From contig CAZXEK010000031.1 of the NCBI GenBank assembly GCA_964639675.1, positions 1-13,777 of the forward strand: a stretch of DNA of 13,777 bases, read 5' to 3'. A program made the position numbers and the translations under genes. This document shows positions 6,399 through 12,991 of the stretch, piece after piece. The notes below the pieces were generated by a model, which was not told the DNA's origin, did no database searches, and saw nothing but the letters and a program-made list of their open reading frames with translations. Source of the stretch: JACQCV01 sp964639675. GTDB taxonomy: Bacteria > Patescibacteriota > Minisyncoccia > Phycocordibacterales > UBA12445. Positions within the stretch are counted from its first letter, which is position 1. Each line of letters begins with the position of its first letter.

Positions 6399-7577
6399 TT
6401 ACTGTTTTTTAGATCTTCTGAGAAAAGCAGGAACCCCAGACCAGTTTTCATCATCAGGAGACTTTTCTAGGTTGAGATGGTCGGCACCATTAATATTTTT
6501 CTCTTCTTTCTTGAAATTATTTTTTATCTCTTGAACGAAAGATCTGTTTAAGACCGATAATTCGTTTGAATCGTCACTTTTTAATTTATGGTTTAAGTGG
6601 GAACCGCTGTTACCGAATGCTTGGTTTGGAAAACCGGTTGCAATAACCGTGACCTTGATCTCATCTTTTTTTAGGTTTGGGTCTTTAATCGCTCCAAATA
6701 TTACTTTGGCGTCAGGATCGATGGACTCGGTTATGACTTTAGCCGCTTCTTGAATTTCGAACATCGTCATGTCGTCTCCACCGGCTATAGCAAAAAGAAC
6801 TCCTCGTGCCCCTTGAATTGAAATATCTAAGAGTGGAGAGTTGATGGCCGCTCTAGCTGCTTCTTCGGCACGATTTTCTCCTGAGGCAGAACCAATGCCC
6901 ATAAGGGCTGAACCAGTATTTTGCATTACAGCTTTGATGTCAGCAAAGTCGACATTTATTATTCCTGGGGTGGTAATAAGGTCTGAGATTCCCTCTACCG
7001 CCTGGCGGAGTATTTCATCACACATTGCAAAAGCAGAGAGACAGCTAGTATTCTTGTCTATAACTCCAAGCAGTCTGTCGTTTGGTATGACAATCATCGC
7101 GTCCACTTCATTTCCAAGATTCGACAAACCTTCGTTGGCTAGGCGCATTCTTTGGGCTCCTTCGAAGAAGAAAGGTTTAGTCACTACCGCTACGGTTAGA
7201 GCCCCCTGCTCTTTGGCTGTTTTAGCAATAATCGGCGCTGCACCGGTCCCTGTGCCACCACCCATACCACAGGCGATAAAAACCATGTCTGCCCCTTTTG
7301 TTATTCCTTGAACCTCCTCAATTGTCTCTTCAGCCGCTCTTTTCCCAACGTCTGGATTCATACCAGTGCCAAGCCCCCGAGTCAGGTTTTTACCTATATG
7401 TATTTTTTTAGAAGCCAAAGACTTATGAAGGTCTTGGGCATCTGTGTTCATAGCGACAAACTCAACTCCAGTTATTTTAGAGTTAACCATATGGTTGATA
7501 GCATTACCACCTGATCCTCCGACGCCGATAACTTTTATTCTAGCGAAGGCTTCTATTTCCGGATTAATTTTTGGCAT
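6399..7577 (-). CDS. ftsZ: Cell division protein FtsZ
   Basis: A 392-residue tubulin-like GTPase that forms the division ring. IKVIGVGGSGGNAINHM (14-30) is the N-terminal nucleotide-binding strand and loop. The tubulin signature GGGTGTG is at 106-112, and the T7 catalytic loop NVDFAD at 208-213 keeps both Asp residues (210 and 213). The C-terminal GTPase-activating domain runs to about 318. A variable linker of about 55 residues follows, then the conserved tail WSGVPAFLRRSKKQ, the docking site for FtsA and other partners. It lies 34 bp after ftsA on the same strand, which fits FtsA-FtsZ cooperation. The gap contains no clear Shine-Dalgarno. Confidence 0.98.
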   Translation of the reverse strand: MPKINPEIEAFARIKVIGVGGSGGNAINHMVNSKITGVEFVAMNTDAQDLHKSLASKKIHIGKNLTRGLGTGMNPDVGKRAAEETIEEVQGITKGADMVFIACGMGGGTGTGAAPIIAKTAKEQGALTVAVVTKPFFFEGAQRMRLANEGLSNLGNEVDAMIVIPNDRLLGVIDKNTSCLSAFAMCDEILRQAVEGISDLITTPGIINVDFADIKAVMQNTGSALMGIGSASGENRAEEAARAAINSPLLDISIQGARGVLFAIAGGDDMTMFEIQEAAKVITESIDPDAKVIFGAIKDPNLKKDEIKVTVIATGFPNQAFGNSGSHLNHKLKSDDSNELSVLNRSFVQEIKNNFKKEEKNINGADHLNLEKSPDDENWSGVPAFLRRSKKQ

Positions 7578-7611
7578 ATTTTTATAGAGCCTATACTATC
7601 AGAAAGGAAAA

Positions 7612-8805
7612 TTATGGCAAGAATTGACGAAGCCACTTTATTAGGTTGTTTTTTGTCTGTTTTACAAAGCGACTACCAGAAAATTCTTCAGCTTCTTTAT
7701 TTTCTCCCAAGGTGCAGAGTCCGTAAGCTATTGCCCAAGCTGAGTCAATATTTTTTCTAATTATTTGTGGTCCTTGTTTTTCATTTATTGGTATCGTTGA
7801 CATAATGGATAGCAGGGGAATTTTCGCTGGGAGATTTAAATACTCTCTAGCCATTGGCTCGACTAAATTTAGATTGGAGCCACCGCCAATTAGTATAATT
7901 CCGGCAGGCAGAAGAGAGTTTCTACCTATCTTTTTAAGATGAACCTCGATAAGATCAAATATGTCAGATAATCTGGCCGTCATTATCTCTTCAAGTTTTT
8001 TCCTATTATAACTCTTATCATTTTTACCTAATTTAAAATCCTCAGCTTCCTCGATCGGGATTTTCAATCCTAGGGCGATATCATTTGTAATGTCTGTCGA
8101 ACCTATTGAGAAAACCCTGATAGAAGTTGGGATTCCTTCTTCAAAGACTGCGATAGATACTGTCTCCGCTCCGATGTCTGTGATGATACAACCCGCAGTC
8201 TTTTGAATTTTTGATAACACAGCGCTACTTGCGGCAATCGGAGAGGGGATAATGTTTTCGATAATTATTCCAGATTTTTCTACAATACTAATCAGGTCAT
8301 TTAGGTGTTGTTCTAAGCAAGTTACAAAAAGTGTTTTAATTTCTAGGATTTCTCCCTTCATGCCATTGGGGCGTCCGAGTATTCTCTTACCATCTAATTT
8401 ATATTGAATCGGAATTGATTGGATGATTTGGCGGTTTGTATTTTTTTTTAAGTTTGATTCACTTGTTTCAAGTAGGCGCTTGATATCTAGTTCTCCTATC
8501 TCTTGATCAGCCTTCGAAACCGCAATTGAGCCTTCACTTATTGTCGATTCAAGACTGATTCCACCAATAGCGAGAAAAGCATTCGTGATCTTTTTTCCAG
8601 AGCTACTTTCTGCCTCTTTGAGAGCCTCTTTTACAGCCTCTCTTGCTTCGTCTATATCAACAATATATCCATGTCTGAGGCCCCTAGATCGTTTATTGGT
8701 CATAGATAAAACATGAGGAGCGGTTTCTCCTTTTATAAGCTCAGAAACGACGATCCTGATTGAAGAGGATCCGATATCTATACCTGTGATGATTTTATTT
8801 CTCAC
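7612..8805 (-). CDS. ftsA: Cell division protein FtsA
   Basis: A 397-residue actin-like ATPase that tethers FtsZ to the membrane. Phosphate-binding motif 1 is GIDIGSSSIRIVV (8-20). The FtsA-specific 1C subdomain follows at about 85-165. Phosphate motif 2 is IITDIGAETVSIAVF (207-221) and the adenosine motif is IILIGGGSNL (303-312). The last residues NNLIKWLRQFL (386-396) form a short amphipathic helix of the kind FtsA uses to bind the membrane. The start codon is GTG and overlaps the end of ybeY by 11 bp. ftsZ follows directly. Confidence 0.96.
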   Translation of the reverse strand: MRNKIITGIDIGSSSIRIVVSELIKGETAPHVLSMTNKRSRGLRHGYIVDIDEAREAVKEALKEAESSSGKKITNAFLAIGGISLESTISEGSIAVSKADQEIGELDIKRLLETSESNLKKNTNRQIIQSIPIQYKLDGKRILGRPNGMKGEILEIKTLFVTCLEQHLNDLISIVEKSGIIIENIIPSPIAASSAVLSKIQKTAGCIITDIGAETVSIAVFEEGIPTSIRVFSIGSTDITNDIALGLKIPIEEAEDFKLGKNDKSYNRKKLEEIMTARLSDIFDLIEVHLKKIGRNSLLPAGIILIGGGSNLNLVEPMAREYLNLPAKIPLLSIMSTIPINEKQGPQIIRKNIDSAWAIAYGLCTLGENKEAEEFSGSRFVKQTKNNLIKWLRQFLP

Positions 8806-9175
8806 TAAATTTCTCTCTTATTTTTTTCTCCTCTGTCTCCATTCTACTACCATGGCGGAATCCTTTCAAATGAAGCAATCCGTGGATAAATATGTAAGCG
8901 AGATAGGACGACTCTTTTTCTTTAAGTTCTTTTGCCTCCTTTTTTACTATCTTTATGTTAATTAGAATTTCACCCTCATTTTTTTCAAGGGGAAAACTTA
9001 GTATATTGGTCGGCCGGTCTTTATGGCGGTAGTGGTTGTTTAGTTTTTTAGAGACTTGGTTTCCAATAAAAGCCAGACTAAGCTCATAGTCTTCTCCAAG
9101 AACACAATCCGTGATCTTTCTCCATGGGATAAGAGGTATTGTCTTACGGGCCTTATTTTCTATATGATGGAGCAT
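8795..9175 (-). CDS. ybeY: Endoribonuclease YbeY
   Basis: A 126-residue metal-dependent endoribonuclease acting in 16S rRNA 3' maturation and ribosome quality control. The zinc-binding signature HGLLHLKGFRH (98-108) supplies His98, His102 and His108. The upstream conserved block PTNILSFPL (55-63) is present. The N-terminal part is shorter than in E. coli YbeY (about 155 residues). It overlaps rpsU by 23 bp and ftsA by 11 bp, so the three are almost certainly co-transcribed and probably translationally coupled. Confidence 0.95.
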   Translation of the reverse strand: MLHHIENKARKTIPLIPWRKITDCVLGEDYELSLAFIGNQVSKKLNNHYRHKDRPTNILSFPLEKNEGEILINIKIVKKEAKELKEKESSYLAYIFIHGLLHLKGFRHGSRMETEEKKIREKFSEK

Positions 9176-9395
9176 CTTCTATCTTACCGAGTCTTCTAAG
9201 CCTAGCAGTTTCGCTCCTCTTGTTAATTCTTTTTAGGGCTTTCTTTTTTTGTACGTAATCTGATTTTATTCTTTCATTATAGCGCAGAGATTTGGCACGT
9301 TTTATGATGCCAGATTCTTGAACCCTCTTGGTGAATCTTCTGATGATGCTCGATGAGGTTTCGTTATTGTTTTTAGTTACTTCTACTTGTATCAT
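9153..9395 (-). CDS. rpsU: 30S ribosomal protein bS21
   Basis: An 80-residue, very basic protein. The N-terminal strand MIQVEVTKN, the helix start SSIIRRFTKRVQESGIIK (15-32) and the arginine/lysine-rich second half match bS21. It binds near the 3' end of 16S rRNA and influences selection of initiation sites. It is first in rpsU-ybeY-ftsA-ftsZ and lies 39 bp after hisS. A promoter candidate in that gap predicts an mRNA starting about 3 nt before the ATG. The C-terminus is slightly longer than in E. coli (71 residues). Confidence 0.93.
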   Translation of the reverse strand: MIQVEVTKNNNETSSSIIRRFTKRVQESGIIKRAKSLRYNERIKSDYVQKKKALKRINKRSETARLRRLGKIEDAPSYRK

Positions 9396-9404
9396 TGGTT
9401 TTTT

Positions 9405-9433
9405 AGATTACCATAACAATGAAAAATCTGCAA
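9405..9433 (-). promoter_or_regulatory. Candidate promoter of rpsU-ybeY-ftsA-ftsZ
   Basis: On the minus strand TTGCAG (9433-9428), a 17-bp spacer and TAATCT (9410-9405), preceded by TGG as an extended -10. The ATG starts 9 bp after the -10. Read-through from hisS is also possible, since no terminator separates them. Confidence 0.4.
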
Positions 9434-9434
9434 A

Positions 9435-10775
9435 TTATTTTAAATTTCTTATATATTCTGGAAGCCTTTCGACTGCGATCTCTTCTTGTGACCTGCTATC
9501 CATATTTCTCACAATTACCGTACCATCTATAACTTCTTTCTGTCCCATGATAATCGTGTATGGAATTTTCATTTTTTCGGCGACACCCAGTTGGGACGAT
9601 AAGCTGTCTTTACTTAAAGACTGGACGACTGGTATTTTTGCCTTTCTTAGTATTTCTATAATAGAGAGACTTTGGAGCTTGGCACCGAAGCCAAATTGTA
9701 TGAAAAATACCTTAGGCCTTTTTAGTATTCGTGGAGCGATATCTTGATTAAAATCTGGAGACATAATAACTCGATCGACACCAATTCCCACACCTACTCC
9801 CGGGATATCTTTCTTATACCCAATTGTTTTAGCTAAATAATCGTATCTACCTCCTCCGGCCAATGCAAGAATGGTTGGCAGATTTTCTTTCTTAGCTTCT
9901 GCATCTTCTGTCGGTAGCTTCTCAGTGGTTTTAGTACTTATCTCAAAGACTGTTCTAGTATAATAATCTAGACCCCTAACCAGGTTATTATCTATTGCAT
10001 ATTCAATTTTTAATGTTTCTAAATACTCCAGAACTTCTTTGAAGTGTTGTTTGCAGGGATCGCATAAAAAGCTTACAGACTGGGGTGCAACCTCTTTGAC
10101 TGTTTTACATTTTATGTCTTTGCAATCTAGTAGTCGTAGGGGATTATTCTTTAATCGCAATTTACAATCTTTACAGATCGCCCCGGTGTGTTTCTTGTAG
10201 TAGTTTATTAATTCTTTTTTGTATAAACCCCGACAGGCCTTGTCCCCAATACTATTTATTGAGAGTAAAAGATTTTTATGCCCGGCTTCAGCAAGTGTTG
10301 TGATGGCTACTTTAATAATTGTCGCGTCGGCAATAGATTTCTCACTTCCGAGAATTTCTAATCCAAACTGTCTTAACTCTCGGAGGCGGCCCTTCTGCGG
10401 TCTTTCGTGTCGGTAAAAATTTCCATAATAGTAGAGCATTATCGGTTGGGGCATAACTTGCATTCCGTTCTCAATGTAGGCCCGCATTATCCCAGCCGTG
10501 CCTTCAGGCCTCAAGGTAAGTTGCGTCCCACCCTTGGTCTTTATTTCATACATCTCTTTTTCTACTAGATCCGTTGAGGCGCCAACGCCTGAGGTATAAA
10601 GACGAGTCTCTTCAAGTAGCGGGGTTTCAATTGGTTTGAAGCCGTAATAAGTCGCTATCTCAGCAGCCTTCTCGAAGAAACCTTGATAGGAGTAATATTC
10701 CTTAGATAATATATCTCTCATGCCCTTAGGAGTTCTTGGCGGTTCTATCTTTTGTTTTTCTTTTTTTGTCGACAT
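9435..10775 (-). CDS. hisS: Histidine--tRNA ligase
   Basis: A 446-residue class II aminoacyl-tRNA synthetase. Motif 2 spans TLRPEGTAGIMRAY (87-100) and YRHERPQKGRLRELRQFGLE (121-140). The histidine-specific motif RGLDYYTRTVFE is at 267-278, followed by LAGGGRYDYL (305-314) and motif 3 GVGVGIGVDRV (326-336). The C-terminal anticodon-binding domain covers about 345-446. Two details stand out: an insertion of about 25 charged residues (280-304) between the histidine motif and GGGRYD, and six Cys at 201, 204, 218, 223, 238 and 241 in the insertion domain, including two CxxC pairs that could hold a metal. It lies 87 bp after lepB and has its own promoter candidate. Confidence 0.97.
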   Translation of the reverse strand: MSTKKEKQKIEPPRTPKGMRDILSKEYYSYQGFFEKAAEIATYYGFKPIETPLLEETRLYTSGVGASTDLVEKEMYEIKTKGGTQLTLRPEGTAGIMRAYIENGMQVMPQPIMLYYYGNFYRHERPQKGRLRELRQFGLEILGSEKSIADATIIKVAITTLAEAGHKNLLLSINSIGDKACRGLYKKELINYYKKHTGAICKDCKLRLKNNPLRLLDCKDIKCKTVKEVAPQSVSFLCDPCKQHFKEVLEYLETLKIEYAIDNNLVRGLDYYTRTVFEISTKTTEKLPTEDAEAKKENLPTILALAGGGRYDYLAKTIGYKKDIPGVGVGIGVDRVIMSPDFNQDIAPRILKRPKVFFIQFGFGAKLQSLSIIEILRKAKIPVVQSLSKDSLSSQLGVAEKMKIPYTIIMGQKEVIDGTVIVRNMDSRSQEEIAVERLPEYIRNLK

Positions 10776-10804
10776 ATTTTTTTAGAGATCGGGTTAATTA
10801 AGTT

Positions 10805-10833
10805 ATAATAAATTTGATTCAAGCCAGTTTAAA
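10805..10833 (-). promoter_or_regulatory. Candidate promoter of hisS
   Basis: On the minus strand TTTAAA (10833-10828), a 17-bp spacer and TATTAT (10810-10805). The predicted leader is about 23 nt, too short for a T-box. Confidence 0.45.
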
Positions 10834-10862
10834 ATATAATGCTGAAGTATTATCCGGTCTCT

Positions 10863-11474
10863 CTATTTGATTGATCCAGGAGAGATTTCAGCTCTACTGA
10901 TTGGTAAAAGTCGCAGTTTGACATGACCAGTGATAAATTTGCTATTTAGTGGTCCCCACTCTCTGGAGTCAGAACTAGCATTTCTGTTGTCTCCCAATAC
11001 AAAGTACTCTTGGTCTGAAAGAGTCATACTTGTTTTACGACTTCCCCAGTTCTTATCTTTGGTATACGATTCCTCGATACTCAACCCCTTTGGATTTGAA
11101 GCATTTTTTATTGAAATTTTTCCGTAGTCTATATTAACGGTTTCGTTTGGTAGGCCGATGATTCTTTTAATAAAATATTTCGATCGGTCGTATGGATATT
11201 TAAAAACAATGACTTGTCCCCTCGTGGGTTTTTCAAAGTAGTATGATATCTCATCAACTATCAGATATTCACCATCATCAAATGTTGGTACCATTGAATT
11301 CCCACTAACAAGGAAAGGCTGCGCGACGAAGACTCTTATGGGTATAACTATAATCAGAGAGAGTAATGTGAATTTGACTATGTCTTTTATGAAGCTACCA
11401 GTAGTTACGGTCTCTCCATCTGGCGTCTTTTCATCCTTATCGTCTAAGGCTTTTTCATTTATTTCTTGATCCAT
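10863..11474 (-). CDS. lepB: Signal peptidase I
   Basis: A 203-residue membrane serine protease that removes signal peptides from exported proteins. The N-terminal acidic region (1-28) is followed by one membrane helix (about 31-52). The catalytic Ser60 lies in SGNSMVPTF (57-65), and the general-base Lys103 in YFIKRIIGLP (100-109). The family box GDNRNASSDSREWGPL is at 161-176. The frame is open to an ATG at 11510, but a promoter (TTGCAA / 17 bp / TAGAAT) occupies 11482-11510, so the ATG at 11474 is preferred and gives a practically leaderless mRNA. Single transmembrane segment and 203 residues fit the shorter Gram-positive-like type. hisS follows on the same strand. Confidence 0.95.
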   Translation of the reverse strand: MDQEINEKALDDKDEKTPDGETVTTGSFIKDIVKFTLLSLIIVIPIRVFVAQPFLVSGNSMVPTFDDGEYLIVDEISYYFEKPTRGQVIVFKYPYDRSKYFIKRIIGLPNETVNIDYGKISIKNASNPKGLSIEESYTKDKNWGSRKTSMTLSDQEYFVLGDNRNASSDSREWGPLNSKFITGHVKLRLLPISRAEISPGSIK

Positions 11475-11481
11475 TCGCCAA

Positions 11482-11510
11482 ATTCTACTATAAAATTTAT
11501 CCAGTTGCAA
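11482..11510 (-). promoter_or_regulatory. Promoter of lepB
   Basis: On the minus strand TTGCAA (11510-11505), a 17-bp spacer and TAGAAT (11487-11482). Only 7 bp separate the -10 from the ATG at 11474, so transcription should start at or one base before it. Confidence 0.65.
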
Positions 11511-11539
11511 ATTTGCCGTTTTTTGGGAAAATAATCTTT

Positions 11540-11560
11540 TTTGGGAGCTCAGCTCCCAAA
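11540..11560 (+). repeat. REP-like palindrome, copy downstream of the RAYT gene
   Basis: TTTGGGAGCT (11540-11549), centre C, AGCTCCCAAA (11551-11560): perfect 10-bp arms. It starts 13 bp beyond the RAYT stop. Its centre base is C on the plus strand, whereas the two upstream copies have G, so they lie in opposite orientation. A 10-bp partial direct repeat TTTTTTGGGA at 11519-11528 recurs at 11537-11546. The hairpin is not followed by a T-run in the RAYT direction, so it is not a standard terminator. Confidence 0.8.
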
Positions 11561-11573
11561 GGACTACCAGGGA

Positions 11574-12224
11574 CTATTCAAATAAGAGATTTTGGATTTC
11601 CTTATCAGATCTCTTCTTTTCTACCATCAATTCTAGGGCATCTTTGGCAAAAGAATTATAGTCTTTGATTTGGTTGAACTGGTTGAGGATGATCCCTTTT
11701 TCACAAAAGCTTTTTTTATGAGTGGCATATTCTTTCCAGCTCGACTTGATCTTATTTTTGGAATCTGGCCTGCCCAGTTGGTGGACCTCATTATTTAAAT
11801 TCACATATGCACTTAGATAAAGGAGATATTCGTTTGAGTCTACATGTTTGGCCTTAAATCTACCTTGAAAAAGTGCCCCACTACGATTATATTTTTCGTT
11901 AAAATAGTTTGTATAACCACAACTAAGTCTATGCATGAATCTACTAATACCGTTGTCGACTAATTGTTCTAAAATAAAGTGGAAGTGATTCGGGTTTAGG
12001 CAATAGCTTATGAAGTTAACTAATTTTTTCGTTTTTGTTTTGGGAGGCTTATCCGCATAAAATATTTTTTCATAGATACTTCCGATTGGATCTATAACAT
12101 TGAATTCCATCATACTTTGATAGAATCTACATAGGTCATCTTCTTCCATGAAAATTTCTCGCTTGTCGACCCCACGATTAAATACGTGATAATGCTCCCG
12201 GGTTATTATTTTTTCTTTTCGCAT
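11574..12224 (-). CDS. REP-associated tyrosine transposase (RAYT, Y1/HUH family)
   Basis: A 216-residue single-domain HUH endonuclease of the IS200-like transposase superfamily. EHYHVFNRGVDKREIF (10-25) is the typical N-terminal strand. The metal-binding HUH pair is His80-Phe-His82 in YCLNPNHFHFIL (74-85). The region GALFQGRFKAKHV (116-128) and then EYLLYLSAYVNLNN (132-145) contain the candidate nucleophiles Tyr136 and Tyr140. The C-terminal SSWKEY and leucine-rich end are usual in RAYTs. The frame continues upstream to a TTG at 12296 inside a palindrome, but the ATG at 12224 is preferred because a promoter ends 6 bp before it. Three copies of a 21-bp palindrome flank the gene, as expected of a REP/RAYT locus. 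RAYTs act on REP hairpins as single-strand DNA; no terminal IS ends or partner gene are seen. Confidence 0.9.
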   Translation of the reverse strand: MRKEKIITREHYHVFNRGVDKREIFMEEDDLCRFYQSMMEFNVIDPIGSIYEKIFYADKPPKTKTKKLVNFISYCLNPNHFHFILEQLVDNGISRFMHRLSCGYTNYFNEKYNRSGALFQGRFKAKHVDSNEYLLYLSAYVNLNNEVHQLGRPDSKNKIKSSWKEYATHKKSFCEKGIILNQFNQIKDYNSFAKDALELMVEKKRSDKEIQNLLFE

Positions 12225-12230
12225 TTTGAA

Positions 12231-12259
12231 ACTATACCATTTGGGAGCTGAGCTTCCAA
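12231..12259 (-). promoter_or_regulatory. Promoter of the RAYT gene, overlapping a REP palindrome
   Basis: On the minus strand TTGGAA (12259-12254), a 17-bp spacer and TATAGT (12236-12231), preceded by TGG as an extended -10. The -35 and nearly all of the spacer lie within the palindrome 12240-12260. Six bp separate the -10 from the ATG, so the A of ATG at 12224 is the predicted first transcribed base. Confidence 0.6.
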
Positions 12260-12260
12260 A
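12240..12260 (-). repeat. REP-like palindrome, promoter-proximal copy
   Basis: TTTGGGAGCT (12240-12249), centre G, AGCTTCCAAA (12251-12260): the same 21-bp unit with one changed base, leaving a G/T mismatch in the stem. Its centre is 37 bp from that of the next copy, a paired arrangement like that of REP doublets. Confidence 0.75.
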
Positions 12261-12276
12261 TCTTGTATATGTACTG

Positions 12277-12297
12277 TTTGGGAGCTGAGCTCCCAAA
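12277..12297 (-). repeat. REP-like palindrome, distal upstream copy
   Basis: TTTGGGAGCT (12277-12286), centre G, AGCTCCCAAA (12288-12297): perfect arms, same orientation as the copy at 12240 and opposite to that at 11540. The 56 bp beyond it, to the pth promoter, show nothing recognisable. Confidence 0.8.
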
Positions 12298-12353
12298 AGC
12301 TTCTAAAATATTTAAAGTGGGGATTGTGGAGTGGATGCCATGGAGATGTTGTC

Positions 12354-12382
12354 TTGGAGATATTTTATTCTTATGGTATAAA
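12354..12382 (+). promoter_or_regulatory. Promoter of pth
   Basis: TTGGAG (12354-12359), 17-bp spacer and TATAAA (12377-12382), preceded by TGG as an extended -10. The ATG starts 12 bp after the -10, so the leader is about 6 nt. Confidence 0.6.
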
Positions 12383-12394
12383 TTTGCTTGAGAT

Positions 12395-12991
12395 ATGTCA
12401 TATATTATAGTTGGTTTAGGAAACCCCGGGGAAGATTATAAAAATACGCGCCATAATACTGGGCGTATTGTTCTGGAGTCTTTGAGAAATAGTTCTGACG
12501 CGGATTTTTCTGAATGGAAAAAAGATTTAAAAAATAAAGTCCTTGTGTCTGTCGGTAGGCTAGGAAGTAAAAAAATAACTCTACTAGAGCCAGATGATTT
12601 TATGAACAATTCTGGTCAGAGTTTGAAGTTACTAATTAAATCTAAGAAATCGGCCGAAGAGCTTGTTGTCATTCACGATGACTTAGATTTACCACTAGGG
12701 AACCTCAGGATCTCTTTTAATAGGGGTCCAGGGGGGCATAACGGCGTTAAGTCGGTAATTAAAAACATTGGTACCGAAGCCTTTGTTCGGATCAGGATTG
12801 GAATCTCAGGGGTTACACCTTCTGGTAAATTAAAGAAGCCACAAGGGGAGCGAGATGTGGAAAAGTTTATAATCGGCGAGTTCAAAAAGTCTGAATTGGA
12901 GATTCTCAAAAAGGTTTCGAAGAAAATAATCGAAGCTATTGCCTGTTTGATTTCAGGGACCAGAGAGAAGGCGATGGGCTTGTATAACTAG
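12395..12991 (+). CDS. pth: Peptidyl-tRNA hydrolase
   Basis: A 198-residue bacterial-type Pth that releases tRNA from peptidyl-tRNA that has dropped off ribosomes. GLGNPG (7-12) is followed by YKNTRHNTG (15-23) with catalytic His20. FMNNSG (69-74) supplies Asn71, HDDLDLPLG (94-102) supplies Asp96, and GGHNGVKS (113-120) supplies Asn116. These correspond to the E. coli active-site set His20, Asn68, Asp93 and Asn114. Length is normal for the family. It is transcribed alone from its own promoter with almost no leader. Its TAG stop overlaps the convergent rpsA stop in a shared CTAG (12988-12991). Confidence 0.97.
   Translation: MSYIIVGLGNPGEDYKNTRHNTGRIVLESLRNSSDADFSEWKKDLKNKVLVSVGRLGSKKITLLEPDDFMNNSGQSLKLLIKSKKSAEELVVIHDDLDLPLGNLRISFNRGPGGHNGVKSVIKNIGTEAFVRIRIGISGVTPSGKLKKPQGERDVEKFIIGEFKKSELEILKKVSKKIIEAIACLISGTREKAMGLYN

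Noticed and set aside
10836..10853. Hairpin between lepB and hisS as a terminator
   Set aside because: The stem is A/T-rich with a mismatch on the minus strand, followed by a weak T-run, and adjoins the hisS promoter.
10776..10862. T-box or other riboswitch before hisS
   Set aside because: Only 87 bp separate the genes and the predicted leader is about 23 nt; no T-box motif is seen.
12225..12296. 24-codon N-terminal extension of the RAYT (TTG start at 12296)
   Set aside because: The codons are the two REP palindromes and the promoter; family similarity begins after ATG 12224.
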